From contig OX336348.1 of assembly GCA_946902875.1 (NCBI GenBank), positions 13,045,741-13,109,740 on the forward strand: 64,000 bases of DNA. Reading direction: 5' to 3'. The notes under the pieces are model-generated. The model worked only from the letters and a program-made list of their open reading frames with translations. It did not search any database and was not told the origin of the DNA. Below are positions 10,078 through 22,099 of this stretch, one piece after another; the first letter of the stretch is position 1; every line of letters begins with the position of its first letter. The position numbers and the translations under genes were made by a program. Source of the DNA: Nematopogon swammerdamellus (taxonomy: Eukaryota; Arthropoda; Insecta; Lepidoptera; Adelidae).

Positions 10078-10545
10078 ACAGGGTGTATCAGGATAGGTTT
10101 TCGAAACTTCAGGGTTCGAAAGGGGCCCATATTTGTAGACGAAAAGCTTTGAAACTTTTTCCCAGATTCGATCATTTTACAGTACTTTTTGGTGAAAATC
10201 TATTCTTCAAGATTTGGTGGATGGTTAACGTCCGCCTTTATTAAATAAAAAAATCAATTCTAACTCATGAATAAAAATGGGTAGGTTGCATACATAACTA
10301 GTACAATTGAACTGCGTGTAGGTAAATTCCAAACACTGAAGGTTCAATGACCTCAAAAGAAAAAGAGGACTGAATTAGTTCACTGCACTCTCCAGTCTCA
10401 CTGTCCGTCGAGTTTTTATTACAATTTCCAACTTTTGTATGACAAAAAAACAACGGAATTGATTTGAGTGATAAGGATTTTTTTCTTCTAATAATGAGTA
10501 CTTTCTATTCCTGAAGTTTCTCAAACCTATCCTGATACACCCTGT
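10078..10545. mobile_element. MITE with ACAGGGTGT termini
   Basis: Terminal inverted repeats are perfect over 20 bases (ACAGGGTGTATCAGGATAGG at 10078-10097 and its complement at the right end) and continue to about 36 with mismatches. ATAT flanks both sides (10074-10077, 10546-10549); because the ends are TA-rich the duplication may equally be TA. No coding capacity. A second element with ACAGGGTGT ends lies at 47046-47497. Confidence 0.8.
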
Positions 10546-10559
10546 ATATATTTTGTAAG

Positions 10560-10695
10560 TTATAGTTATTTTCAGTTATGTAATTTATGTGGAAACTTTA
10601 TTGGTTAATGTTTATATCTGTATGTACCAATTTATTATGTATGTTGTATAACTGTTTTTCCTTAATAAAATAAAATAAAATAAATAAATGTGACG
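10560..10695 (+). repeat. Retroelement-like tail with (AATAA)n
   Basis: Ends in TTCCTTAATAAAATAAAATAAAATAA-type sequence, resembling a retroposon 3' end with a polyadenylation-like signal. No coding part remains. Confidence 0.35.
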
Positions 10696-10749
10696 GACAC
10701 GGAATCATTCACCCGATTAAGAACCGATGACCTTACAATATCCTGAAGC

Positions 10750-10895
10750 GAGGGGGGGGGGGGGGTTAATACAAGCATAGAGGTGAAGGAGGGAGGGAGG
10801 GAAAATGGTCGGCGGGGAGGAGGGGTGGGGGGAGGGAGAGGGAGAGGGAGAGGGAGAGGGAGAGGGAGAGGGAGAGGGAGAGGGAGTGCGAGAGG
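10750..10895. repeat. G-run and (GGGAGA)n low-complexity tract
   Basis: A run of about 14 G, a GGGA-rich patch and about ten GGGAGA units at 10833-10886. Confidence 0.9.
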
Positions 10896-10911
10896 GTATA
10901 ATAAATAATAG

Positions 10912-11162
10912 TTTATAGTTTTCCTGAACGCAGCTCGGCCTTCGGTCTCGCCCTCAGTTACTCACTTTCTTTGAGAAGGTTTATGGTTTTCCTGAACGTA
11001 GCTCGGCCGTCGGCCTCGCCCTTAGTTACTTACTTTCTTCGAGAAAGTTTATCGTCTTCCTGAACGCAGCTCGGCCTTCGGCCTCACCCTTTGTTACTTA
11101 CTTTCTTCGAGAATGTTTATAGTCTTCCTGAACGTAGCGCGGCCTTCGGCCTCGCCCTTAGT
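10912..11162 (-). repeat. 72-bp minisatellite, short array
   Basis: Four units in minus orientation, each with GCTCGGCCTTCGGCCTCGCCC, TTACTTACTTTCTTCGAGAA and a TTTATAGT-CTTCCTGAACG stretch. The same unit, inverted, makes the long array at 31430-32900. Confidence 0.85.
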
Positions 11163-12085
11163 TAGATAGATAGATAGATAGAAATACTTTATTGCTCATA
11201 AAAACCATTTTACATAAACAAACAATGAGTAATTTACATGAGGGGCAAAGGCGGACTTATCCCTTACAGGGATTTCTCCCAGTCAACCTTTGGATATTTG
11301 AGAGTCGTATGTTGCGAGATATAAGTAGGTAGTAGCAAAAGACTTGAGTGTGGGAATATAAAATATAATATAAGGAAAATATCTATGATATACTACAATA
11401 TATACTACATATAAGTACGTACTAGTTAATTTAAACGTATAAATTACTATTTATAGATTAAATTAAATACATATGAATTACAGTTTATATAATACATAAT
11501 ACCTAAATATATACATACATACTTGTCCATTCAGAATTAAAGCAGTTTTTAGCTTTTGACTTCACACTGACGGAGATAGTACAACTTTATGTGTTTTTGA
11601 ATAATGGAAGCGACTTGCAGTGCCGTATACAGTGAGGTAGTTGATTGCATAGCCGAACTGCGTGCACAGAAAAGGAGTTTGTGTAATATCCAGTTTTATG
11701 AGTGGAAATGGCTAAAATATTATCATCACTTGACCGAAGCGTTACACCGTGGGAAGATAAGTACTGAAAACGCAAAGATGGGTACTCGGGAGCAAAAGGA
11801 TTGTTGATACAAGAATAAAGGAGGCCAAGAATGTGGGAATTTCTGCGTGGACGGACGGACGTCTCAAGTGGCTCCCAGCCACTTGAGACGTCTGCGGTAT
11901 TGTGAAACATGGTCGTACTTACGTAAACCGAAAATGAAGCGTATACACATGTTTTGCAGACGCTCAAGCTTGTCCAGGAGTTCCTCAGTAACGTCCAGGC
12001 AACACACATCGGCATAATCAAGGACGGGGAGAAGCAGGGATTGTGCTAGAATTGACTTTGTGGAGGTCGGAAGAATCTCCGGACC
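11163..12085 (-). pseudogene. CR1/L2-group LINE, 3' fragment
   Basis: The minus strand carries the RT C-terminal tail (SHILGLLYSCINNPFAPEY, SSHGVTLRSSDDNILAI), closely parallel to the LINE at 4.7-8.1 kb, with frameshifts and a small local inverted duplication near 11865-11890. The 3' UTR has the same AGTCCGCCTTTGCC block and ends in a TATC/GATA microsatellite at 11163-11182. 5' truncated near 12085. Confidence 0.8.
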
Positions 12086-13150
12086 TACTGAACCGATTTC
12101 GATAAACTGACGCCAAAATACGTATTGTTATAGATAAGTTTGTCTAATAGTAATGTGAAAAGTACAGGGTACCCCAAAATGTAAACCAAAAATATTTTTT
12201 AATTTTTTAAATAAATCAAATGTCACCTCATTCTATAGGTATTGTTAAGGCAATTTCAAAAATATATAACTTTGCTATAATCAATAAGTCTACTTTTAAC
12301 AAATATTTCGTTTAATAATTGACAAAAAACTGCACTTTTGTCGCCGAACTTTGACCTATTAAGGGTTGTTCGAAAATTCTGAAAAAAATAAACTATATAG
12401 GTACTCTTATACAGTTGTGCATAAAACTAATCATTTTCCTCAAAATGGCATATTTAGAGATAAAGTTAAATGCCTGAACAGCCAAAATTGAAATTTTTCG
12501 CGTGACGTCACAGCTCAAGCCACCAATAACCTAGCGTTGTGATTGATCATGAGAATTAACGAAATGTAGCAGTGAAAACCGTATGTAAATCTATAAAGTG
12601 GTTCTCGAGTTATTAGAATATTTCATATAATATTATATAGGTATTCGTACGTTACACGGTCGGTCGCCAGTAGAAATTTCGCTTTATTTATTAGGATTAT
12701 CTACCAAACGAAGTTATTTACATGTGACCTAGGTACGACAGAAAAAATATGCTTTGGTTGTCCCGGCTACACTGAACTGGGCGGAAAAAAAGAACGATTT
12801 ATATACCAGAATGGAAACCATAAATATGTAAATTGATAAAGTGGTTGTAGAGTTATAAGGACATTCATATAACATCAAAAGTGTCTAGGGATATGACACA
12901 TTTTTTCAAGTAAAATAAAATGTACCTGTTTTTTTTACGTTTGAATGAGGGATTATTCTAAATCTCTTACTCTATCATGTAACCATATTTTTATGTAGGA
13001 TTTTGGGATTTTTAGGGACAAAATTTTTTTTTTTTGTAAAGGTGTTCCCACGGATTAAATTTACAACGAAAAAGAGGTCATGAAAATAAGGAAACATAAA
13101 AAAAATGTTTTGTTTTTATTAAATTTATCACTAATAAATCAGTGAATCCA
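12086..13150. other. AT-rich dispersed-repeat DNA, no gene
   Basis: No coding signal. There is a weak internal duplication (AAACCGTATGTAAAT...GTGGTTCTCGAGTTAT near 12575 and a diverged copy near 12820). The stretch near 12335-12400 with TTTTGTCGCCGAACTTTGACC matches 16430-16480. Confidence 0.5.
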
Positions 13151-13197
13151 CCCCTTAAATTAATTACGCATCTACCCCTATTGTGCATACTTAACAT

Positions 13198-14140
13198 TTA
13201 ATTATCAATATCCGCCTGAGGAATTTGGTCCCAGGTCCTACTTAAGTACACAAACAGCTCTTGTTCCGTCGCGATGTTGCCTGACTGATGCCGCAAAGCT
13301 CTTCTCTGGAGCATGTCCCATGCATGCTCAAGAGATTGAGCAGGCCACGGCATCACCGATACATCACGCGCCTGAAGTTCCGCCGCAACGACCCGCGCCA
13401 TATGTGGGCGGGTATTGTCATGCATATGGACAAAATCTGGACCCATATGCAGTCGGTGTGGCACGATGACAGGTGTCACCACCTGGTCGCGATATCTTGC
13501 AGCAGTTAGGTTCGCATTTATCAAAATGAGATCAGTTCTTCCACCGCTGCGAATACCCGCCCAAACCATGATGGTGCCACCCTTGTAGGGATGAACCTCT
13601 TGAAGGTTCTGGAGGCGATTTTCTCGTCCAGGTGTCCGACACGAAATTCTTCTCGTATTTGGGTAAAAGCCGAAACGAGACTCATCCGTGAAGAGACCTG
13701 ACGACCACTGTTCATTAGTCCAATTTAGTTGAGCAAGAGCCCATTGTAGTCTCCTTGCGCGATTCCCACGTCGAAGCACTGGGACTCGAAACGTTCTACC
13801 GGCATGAAGGTTGACTTCGTCCAATCGGTTTCTGACAGTTTGGTCGCTGACAAGTAAACCTTCTTCTGCCTGCAGCCGTTGGACCAGTTGCATCGCCGTA
13901 GCTGTGGGTTGTCTTCTGGCCGCTACTTGGAGAATACGGTCTTGCCTGCGGCTGGTTATGCTTATGATCTTCCTTCGTGTCGTTCAGCCACACTTCCGTA
14001 GGCACGGTATCTTGTCCACAGCCTAGTGATGATATTCTGTCTAGTGCTCATGGCCTCAGCCACGTCGCGCTGATAGCGGACGGCTTCCAGCATTCCCACT
14101 GCTCGTAACATCTCCTCCCTGGTCAAATGACCCTAGGGAA
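13198..14140 (-). pseudogene. Tc1-type transposase, broken
   Basis: The minus strand encodes an HTH region (HLTREEMLRAVGMLEAVRYQ, VAEAMSTRQNIITRLWTRY), then after a frameshift a DDE domain: FTDESRFGF (first Asp), GGTIMVWAGI, HDNTRPHMARV (second Asp) and EHAWDMLQRR (Glu). The usual WPAQSPDLNPIEH block reads WPAQSLEH, so six codons are missing between the second Asp and the Glu and DD34E spacing is lost. It cut and pasted a TA-flanked element; now inactive. Terminal repeats were not identified. Confidence 0.8.
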
Positions 14141-14339
14141 AAGTGGCATACGACCATGGCTATCCTCTGAACAACACTATGAATATTTATTAAATACGTT
14201 AAAATATATTACGTGTAAGTTGTTTATTTAATAGACGATAAAATATTGAATAGTTTGTACATAACAATTTCAGATGAGAATATTTTCTTGTTTCATACTT
14301 TTTAGAGCGTGATTTTTCAGTAGTCGGGTTTTAGTTTTT

Positions 14340-15358
14340 GAACTTATTTTTTTTCATTAACGACTTACTGTCCCTGGGCATGATTCACAGTTACGCAGAT
14401 GACAGCACAGCACATGCAGGTTATGTCAAGGACTGGAAGAGCAGAGATGCACAGCCCAGCAAGGCGCAACTTTCTGTTGTAGAAAGGGCGATAAGGTTCT
14501 TGAAAAAGTTGCCACTTGGGGCAACGAGAACCTTGTTGCCTTCAACGTTCGCAAAACGCAATGCTGTGTATTCTCTGCTAAGGTCGACCCCTTCCCTTTC
14601 CTTGCAAGTTTCCAAGGCAGTGTCGTTCCTGTCTCGGAGCACCTAGACCTATTGGGGTGCAATATTTCCAAGGACGTGGGCTTTCGGCAGTTTATCGAGT
14701 CCAAGGCCAAAACCGCATCAAAAAAACTGGGGATCCTATACCGAAATAGGAGGTTCTTCTCACCGGCACAACTACTCATGTTGTACAAATCACAGATTAG
14801 GCCGGTGATGGAATACTGTAGCCACATTTGGGAAGGCAGCCCCCAGTATATGTTGGCGTCCTTGGATTCGATACAGCGCCGAGCCGTCCGTCTGGTGGGA
14901 GACCCGAAACTGACTGATGATCTGGAGTCTCTCAGTCACAGACGATTTGTAGGGTCACTCAGTCAGTCTGTTCTACAGGTACTATCATGGACGCTGCTCG
15001 GAGGAACTTGCTTCCCTTATTCCTTGCCATCCAACCTATCTTCGCAGCACTCGCCGCAGAGAAACTGAGCACCCTTTTGCTGTTGACATTGGGCTTTTGA
15101 GAACCCATCGGTTCTCAAAATCGTTTCTTTGTCGCACCGCTAGGGTGTGGAACTGTCTCCCGACAAGTGTGTTTCCCGAATCCTTTAACCTGGGTGTCTT
15201 CAAACGTCGTATCAACGGGCTAGACAGCCTAGCAACAGTCCGCAAATCTGCTGGCATGGCGCCTCACTGAGCGTGGTTTCGCGAGGAGAGGGGTTTTTGG
15301 CTCTGTTGACCGTACCATTGGTCTCTCAGCAAAGCCACCCATGTTGGTTTACATAAAA
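14340..15358 (+). pseudogene. Jockey-type LINE, RT C-terminal half (family J1)
   Basis: Begins at INDLLSLGMIHSYADDS, i.e. only about 13 residues before the catalytic YADD, and runs with frameshifts through HLDLLGCNISKDVGFRQ, KLGILYRNRRFFSPAQLL, YKSQIRPVMEYCSHIWEGS, SLDSIQRRAVRLVGDP and VWNCLPTSVFPESFN. The 3' end is CCCATGTTGGTTTACAT followed by A. It closely matches 33.9-34.9 kb. Confidence 0.8.
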
Positions 15359-15439
15359 AAAAAACATGGCATAAGTGTATAAATAAATATTGAAAATTAA
15401 CAGAAGTATTTCATTTTCACATCGGACAGTTCAATCGCC

Positions 15440-15600
15440 GCACCCGGTATATCCAAAGAAGTGGGTTTCCGGCAACTAATCGAGTCTAAGGCCAAAACTG
15501 CATCCAGAAAGCTGGGAATACTTTTCCGCAATCGGCGGTTCTTCTCACCGGCACAACTATTCCCGCTGTACAAAACACAGATTAGGCCGGTGATATTTCT
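15440..15600 (+). pseudogene. Jockey-type LINE scrap
   Basis: Reads SKEVGFRQLIESKAKTASRK, FFSPAQLFPLYKTQIRPV, then stops abruptly in unrelated DNA. Same family as the preceding fragment. Confidence 0.7.
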
Positions 15601-15711
15601 CTATGATGGGACTAACGAATTTTACGAACGTGAAAACCATTCAAAACTGACAGATAACCCGCCAGAAAATGTTTGCGTAATACCGGGAGTTGTCATTCTT
15701 TAGCACCTTCT

Positions 15712-16205
15712 TTAGAGAGGTCGACAGCGCGGCGGGTTGGCGGCGGGTAACTTGGCGAGTGCGGATTTTGATGGTCTGTGTAATGCCAAAATACACTGTC
15801 CAATTTTAGCGGATTTTTCAGCGGGTCGACCCGTCAGGAAGCTGGCAATCCAGGCGCAGAGCTTTGGAGGGATGCCATAAGATGGAAGCTTGCATAGAAA
15901 GCCCCGGTGCCAAACGCGGTCAAAGGCTTTGGAAATATCCAATGCGACTGCCAGCGACTCCCCGAAGTTGTCCAGTCTTTCGGCCCATATGTGCGTAACG
16001 TACGTTAGAAGACCTCCTGTGGACCGTGCTTTACGAAAACCGTACTGTTTGTCATCCAGGAGTTTATTAAATTCTAAGTACGTTAGGAGCTGGGAGTTGA
16101 TGAGGCGCTCCATAACTTTGCAACTTTGCATATAAGCGAAGTTATCGCAATGGGCCGATAGTTGGAGGGGTTCGCTGGGTCGCCCTTTTTTGGGACCGGT
16201 TGGAC
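15712..16205 (-). pseudogene. Jockey-type LINE, RT finger/palm scrap
   Basis: Minus-strand blocks: VPKKGDPANPSNYRPIA, SLICKVMERLINSQLL, DDKQYGFRKARST, AVALDISKAFDRVWHRGF and WIASFLTGRP. A small duplication makes CAAAGTTGCAAAGTTATGG and shifts the frame. It breaks off before the GVPQG block. Confidence 0.75.
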
Positions 16206-16410
16206 GTACTTAGTTTATCATACATATTTCTTTACAGTCTAACACATTGCCACACTATTCTTGTTCGCCTGCGTGTACTTCTCCCACATCCCAAAGGTTA
16301 GTTAGAATAGAATACCTCGCGGCATTAAGCTCACCTGTTGTACCTAATTTTTATAAATTAGTGTTCAATAAAGAATATATACATACATACATACATCTAT
16401 CCCACAAAAA
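16206..16410 (+). repeat. LINE-like 3' end with (ATAC)n tail
   Basis: Sequence up to GTGTTCAATAAAGAATATAT followed by four ACAT units looks like a LINE 3' UTR with its tail. No coding part attached. Confidence 0.5.
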
Positions 16411-17260
16411 TTCCTCCCCCAAAAAACTGCAGTTTTGTCGCCCAACTTTTTCCTATTAAGGGTTGTTTGAAAGTTCTGACTGTACTCACTGTAGCCGGCA
16501 CGAGCGAAGGAAGGCAATGACATGGCACCTAGTTCACCAAGGAGTTGTGTATATAATGTACTTAGTATCCTTTAAAAAAAAGTAGGAAGAAAATAGGGTA
16601 AGTATACGTTTGTATGGGCAAAACGCCGCCCGCGTTTCCTCTAACATCAAATAACATATTAAGCCGCCGCAGGCCGCTACTTTTTTTTAATTGAAATTAA
16701 AATCGACCAATTTTTCATCGCGAAAATTGAAGTAACCGGACATATGCGAACCATAAAAAAAATCATCTGTATAGAGAAGGATACATTACAGAAATCGTAT
16801 CCAACAGAATTTTCAAAAATCTTCTAGAAACACAGAAAAAAAATAGCAAAGACTGCTTTACTCAAAAATCTTTTAATTGCGAGATCTCAGAATTTTGAGC
16901 GAGAACTGTCAAATTTTTTTACATCATTGGAAAATTATATTATTCTACTAGAAATCATATCTTGTAGTTTTTCGATAAAGCATTTACTTTCCGATAAATT
17001 TAAGGAAAACTGGGGAAAAAATCAAATTTTAAGCGCTCTCATTTGTGCAGTAGAAAGCGTGCTTAGCAATATTGACCCGTATCGCCGCATGCTAAAATCG
17101 GTTTATATTACTAGCTGCTACGATACTTCAGTCAGTCTGTTGGCAGAGGCCGACCAGAGCCGGCCGGTCTTCCGGCCGGACATATCCGCAAATTTGACAC
17201 ATTGCACACAAGTCGTTCTTATACATTGTTTCGCACACTAATTTGAAAATAAAAATAATG
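16411..17260. other. Mixed repeat DNA, no gene
   Basis: Contains a 60-bp segment shared with 12.34 kb, a SINE-like scrap around 16480-16550 (GTAGCCGGCACGA, TGACATGGCACCTAG) and AT-rich DNA. An open stretch at 16927-17241 (104 codons) has no family features and I do not call it. Confidence 0.4.
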
Positions 17261-17264
17261 GGTA

Positions 17265-17445
17265 ACAAGAAGACTTACATGGGTTTTTAAATTACCGTGG
17301 TTGTTAGACATTATTTTTTTATAACAAAACAGCTTTACTCACGGTTGTTCCGAGCTATGTTGCTCGACGTTTCGGGCCAAGCATATGGCCAAGCGAGCAA
17401 CATAGCTCGGAACAACCGTGAGTAAAGCTGTTTTGTTATAAAAAG
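17265..17445. repeat. Foldback element, copy 1
   Basis: Arms with AAACAGCTTTACTCACGGTT and its complement pair around a centre with TCGACGTTTCGGGCCAAGC. Upstream GGGTTTTTAAATTACCGTGG is also found upstream of the related hairpin at 62665-62845. Confidence 0.8.
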
Positions 17446-17611
17446 AAGACTTACAAATTAAGAAATTAGAATATTAATTTTTTCCCCTCCATCATTATAT
17501 TATTTTTAAGGAAGACGTACACAAGACGTAAGTGGAAAGTGAACCATCCTGGCTTGTTTAGGTAATTTTTTTTGTATAGGACAATCAAAGAGTTTGTAGA
17601 CAATTTTGAAC

Positions 17612-17900
17612 CGTGTGGGGCCGGTACCACTGCTTCTCTCCCCTTGCATGTCGTAAAAGACGACTAAGGGATAAGGACAAGATGCCGTGCTAAAGGGCGA
17701 CAGGATAGCCACCTCTCACCTTGGAACGGTCTTTCCACCGAGTCATGCAGCGGGTAGGTCTTCTTGCCTTACTTGCTGCTTGATAGTTACCTTGTCCGAA
17801 TACTTTTCTAAACGTGGTGGTCGGTGCTGTGCTGTAATTGACAAGTGTACTTGCAGCACAACACCGATTACTCTGATTACACCGATGCATATATGGAATC
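17612..17900 (+). repeat. Dispersed TE tail, copy 1
   Basis: GTGTGGGGCCGGTACC, CATGTCGTAAAAGACGACTAAG, GATGCCGTGCTAAAGGGCGA and GCAGCACAACACCGATTACT recur, inverted, at 29195-29490. The first block is also the start of the SINE-like units at 32.4 and 46.3 kb, so it is a shared retroelement 3' module. Confidence 0.7.
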
Positions 17901-18204
17901 TTTACTATGGGAACATTTCGCGCTTTTTATGTTTGATTTCATTGCCGTACGCGAACGTCGTCGGCTGGGGTTACTTACGCTGAACTATTCCCGAAAATTA
18001 AGTTTTTGTGTGGAAGTACTCCAAAAAAAAACACTTTTCGTGTGGTTTATAAAAAAAAAATCTAAATCTATTTTTTTTTGCCCTAACAATACTCAAAAAA
18101 GTACTATCGAAAATTTTGTTTTTATGTGGCTGTAAAAAGAACCCAAACCTATTTTTAATTTGCTAATAATACATAATAAACAATAAAAAATAAAAGAAAA
18201 AGAA
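17901..18204. other. AT-rich DNA, no gene
   Basis: Only a short diverged duplication with TTTGTGTGG and CAATACTCAAAAAAG is visible. Confidence 0.4.
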
Positions 18205-18300
18205 TTCGCAAAAGTGAGATTCGAACTCGCGTAACTGGATTGAAAAGCAAAGCATATACCATTCAGCCATTGAACTTACGTTTGCTAATTCGAATTTCGC
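18205..18300 (-). repeat. tRNA-like pseudogene or SINE head
   Basis: The minus strand has a box-A-like CAATGGCTGAATGG and box-B-like GAGTTCGAATCTC at tRNA spacing. The acceptor pairs at only about five of seven positions and the anticodon stem is poor, so a functional tRNA is unlikely. Confidence 0.4.
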
Positions 18301-19689
18301 CTTCAGTTTAATCGCAACCAAGAAGACGGCACGGGGATGACGGGATGCCGACGTCCGTCCGCTCCGTCCGCGTCCGCGTCGTCGCCTCCGTCTATCCACG
18401 CTCGCGCAGTATATGTTGCGGTGCACATAAATCACTTGCTGTTATTTTAATAAACAAGGTGAATCCGACCGTCGCGTCGTCGCCGCCCATGCTTTCTTAA
18501 CATGGTGTAATATATATTATGTGTGATATAGAACACAAAAAAAAATTTATACACCGAAAAAGTGCACAATTAATACAAAATTTAGCAATTTATGCAAAAA
18601 AATGTTTTTTCGGAATGCCTACTTTAAAGTAAATATTTAAAGGAAATATTCTGAAAAGTACTCCCACCTGCATTCTTTGCTCCTATGTTCAGTCTGGGGT
18701 CCTTCAAACATAATGTGAAGGTGCGGCTGACATCGTATTCGCAGCCCCGTAAATATCCGAATGCCCGTGGGCGCCATCAGACTACACTTACGCGTTAGTC
18801 TAACGTGCGCGATATGTCGCGCTTCCCATAAAAAAAGTTATTGACAAAGGACCATGGACAAAAATGTATGACGCCTGGGTTTACCCACCAACAGGGATGA
18901 GAACTGTTAATATATTTTTTGCAGAATCCATGGGGTTATTTTGCTATAAATATATTTTTGTTTCAGTTTTACGACACATTATAAGATTTTCACTAATTCT
19001 AGGTACAAAAATTGCAAAAAAAAAAACATTTTTACATACAAAAAAATATTTCATATAGCGATATTCGGTTGAATTATTGTTTACCTGCGCAAAAGTATAT
19101 TAAAAGCACAAATAGTGCTAATTTTTACCCGACTACGCCGAAGCCAAAAGGAGGGTAATTTTTTTAGCCTGAATGTATGTATGTATGTATGTGTGTTATG
19201 GCCTCTCTAGCGCGTAAACGAAGCGTTGGATCTCAATGAAATATATACCAAAATGTTCTAGAAAATCCTAGGAGTGACATAGGATAGGTCAGTACTCAAT
19301 CCTAATTACCAATTTGTATAAATCTGCTATAAATCATCACGTACATAGTGAATGCGTAAGTGCGAGCGAGCTAGACGTCCGTCAGTCAGTATATTTGCTC
19401 TGTCTGTCTCTCTCCCTCGTGCCGGTTACCGGCTAGGTGAAACGGGATCTGTGATCCAATTATTGTACTAATTGGCTGGTCATTGAGCGGAGCGCGCGCG
19501 GCGCGGAGCCGCCCCCGCCACCGCGCGCGGCGTGAGGAGCGGTGGGGGTGGGTTCGTACTTCTTCGTCGTGCACGCATCGCTTTTCCCAGGCGCGCGCGC
19601 GCCCCGCTGCGTCACTGAACACAGTGTGCCCCACTGAACACTGTATCGATAACCGGAAATGATTTTGATCTGGTGTTCGTTATTGGCTG
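18301..19689. other. Dispersed repeats, no gene
   Basis: CG-rich patch at 18360-18420, AT-rich DNA, a TE-like block ACCCGACTACGCCGAAGCC followed by (ATGT)n at 19125-19200 (the inverse of the block at 33115-33155), and a GC-rich patch at 19485-19620. No coding signal is convincing. Confidence 0.4.
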
Positions 19690-19716
19690 GGTACATACAT
19701 ACATACATACATATCG

Positions 19717-20550
19717 TCACGCCTGTTTCCCGGTGGGGTAGGCAGAGACAACGGATCTCCACGTGCCACGATCCTGACACACCTCTGCCGCCTCTTCCAC
19801 TCCCATAATGTTCTTCATGCATGCTCGTCGGTTACGGGTACTACGCACTTGCCCCTTTTTGAGCACATGCCCGATCTGGTCCAGGTAAGTGTGTCTAGGG
19901 CGACCCTTCCCGACTCTTCCACTCATATTTGCTTCATAAATTTCTTTCGTTAGTCTTCTATCATCCATTCTTCCAACATTACCGAACCACCGAAGCATCC
20001 CTTTCTCAATCCTTGTCACTATATCTTCTTTCAGCCCACAGCGCTCTCGCACTACACTATTTCTCAATTTATCTTTCATTGTAACTCCACACATACTCCT
20101 CAACGCGCGCATTTCCACAGTATTAATCCTGCTTTCATGCTTCTTCTGCCATGCCCAACTTTCACTCCCGTACATAAGTGTAGGGGTCATCACTCCACCA
20201 TGGACAGCCAAACGTGCCCTAGTTGACATGCTTTGGCTGCTCATAATAGCGTGCAACGCTCCATTCACTTGGTTGCCGGCTTTCACTCTCTTTTCTACAT
20301 CTCCTTCACATTTTCCATCCCGCGTGAACATATTACCCAGATATACGAATTCGTTCACTTGCTCCAGTATCTCATTCCCAATCCTTACGTCGCATTCGGT
20401 CACTATTTCATTCCTTTCCAGTACCATTACTTTCGTCTTGTTTACATTCACTTTCATTCCCTTCCTTTTAAATGCTTCAACCATAACAGTTACCATGTCC
20501 TGCAACTCGCCCACCGACGACGCAAGTATCACTTGATCGTCGGCGTACAA
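19717..20550 (-). pseudogene. RTE-type LINE, RT catalytic block to C-terminus
   Basis: 278 codons open: LYADDQVILASS (catalytic Asp pair), MKVNVNKTKVMVLER, NEFVYLGNMFTRDGK, LMYGSESWAWQKKHESRINT, EMRALRSMCGVT, RWFGNVGRMDDRRL and the C-terminal zinc-less tail ending with GKQA. This is the RTE/BovB style C-terminus. Separated from its N-terminal half by 2.5 kb of inserted DNA. Confidence 0.85.
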
Positions 20551-20555
20551 GAGGC

Positions 20556-22097
20556 TGTAGCGTGCTAAAATGCGCTACTGGTTTATTTTATTTGCAGTTT
20601 AATTTCAGTTGGAAAGAGAGACTTGAATCTGTTGTTGGGCGGTGTTTTGTTCGAGAGCGCTGCCGGCCCGAATCTGTTTTGAAGCATTCGAATATGGTCA
20701 GATCGCATAAGGACTTGCGGTCATCGCCTATTCGTCGACGACGAAATCGATCCGTCAAACGCAAGAAGATAATACTTTTTTCTTGTTTTATTTTCAACCA
20801 GTGTTTTAGTCATAGCTTTTCAAAATTTTACTTTGATTCGAAACAAGTGGCTATCGTAATTTACGGCGTTGAATAAAAAATGAGCGGCGTAGGGCCTCAC
20901 TTTTGTTCTGGCGACTGAGACGGACGGAGTGTATACTTAAGCGTCCGTGTCGCGGAGCGAGAGACCGCGTGGTGAGAGACCGAATCCCGCGTGTAACGCA
21001 CGTGTTGCTTCTCCAGCTGGTGAGTAAGCTGTGTACGAGGGCTATAGGTGTCCTGGGGCTTTGTGTTGGGGAGCAAGGTAGCTGACGCGTTTCGATTTTC
21101 AGCATCGCGGATCGCGGATACAGCGAGGGCGTCAAGACGTCAAGGCTGCGCGGCAAGTGATGCTGGACGCGAGCGGTAAGCTCGTGGGAGGAGCAACCTG
21201 GGTCGGAGCGAGGAGCTGCTAAACACGAGTACTGTGGCAAGCAACTTGCATGTGATAATGGAATCTGGGCCGAGAGGCAAGAAGATGCTAGAATTGAGTA
21301 TCGAAGCAACTTGGGAGCAGTTGTAAAAACCTGGATCGTGACGAGGAGGTGCTGTATACAAGTTCTGAGGCAACCTGCAAGTGAAGAAGGAACCTGGGCC
21401 GAGGCGTGAAGGTGACGTTGGACGCAAGAGGTTCGAGATTGGAGCAACTAGAACCGAAGCAAGGTGACACCGGATGCGAGCGCGCCAGCTCGAGCTAGGT
21501 GCGATTTGGATCGGAGCGTTACTGACTGGCGCTTGATCGTGGTACTGCGGGGACTCACAGCCTGAGCATCAGAGCAGCGTCTGAAGGAGCTCGATCTTGC
21601 TGATTGTCAGGTGTCATCTGTGTTGTGACGCAGGAGGATAGTAAATCTAACCAGGGAAGTTCCGTTGTCATTATATTATTGGGGTTAGGTACAATATTTT
21701 TGGGATTTCACTTAGCAAATATGAGTAGGTTATCTGGCCAATATGTAGGAATTTCAATTCATATTTTAAATTCTAAATTTGGTACATTTATGTGTTTTAG
21801 TTTTATTTATTGTTATTAAAGATTTTATATTCAATTTTCTATATTATTTTCTACTTATTCTCTATACAGATTTCACAGATTTAGTTTGGTGCTTCTAGTT
21901 AAAAATCACCTGGCGTCTAGCTTAGTTTTAACAAAGCCAGCAAATATGTTAACCCTTACTCACGAACCCCGACTAAATAATCCAGAGCTAGCCGCAGACT
22001 GTGCGATGGTTCCGGTGTCTAGGAAAAGTGCAGGATTTTGTTAACTGGCAAGTTTAGCTGTTTCATTTTGGCGCTAAACGTGCGGTATTGTGTTACA
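20556..22097. mobile_element. LTR-type insertion (solo LTR or deleted element)
   Basis: Begins TGTAGCG and ends GTGTTACA, is flanked by the 4-bp repeat AGGC (20552-20555 on the left; on the right the AG at 22098 was later split and the intact AGGC lies at 23021-23024), and sits cleanly in the RTE reading frame. TG...CA ends with a 4-bp duplication fit a Ty3/gypsy-type LTR. TGGCGCTAAACGTG at 22069 resembles a primer-binding site, so a deleted element rather than a plain solo LTR is possible. Its body includes a GC-rich, imperfectly repetitive patch at 20940-21560 with no believable gene. Confidence 0.6.
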
Positions 22098-22099
22098 AG

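Noticed and set aside
16927..17241. 104-codon plus-strand frame
   Set aside because: No motif, no splice or homology hint, AT-rich surroundings.
20851..21447. 198-codon minus-strand frame in the LTR-type insert
   Set aside because: Ser/Leu/Arg-rich, from an imperfectly repetitive GC-rich patch, with competing frames and no family motif.
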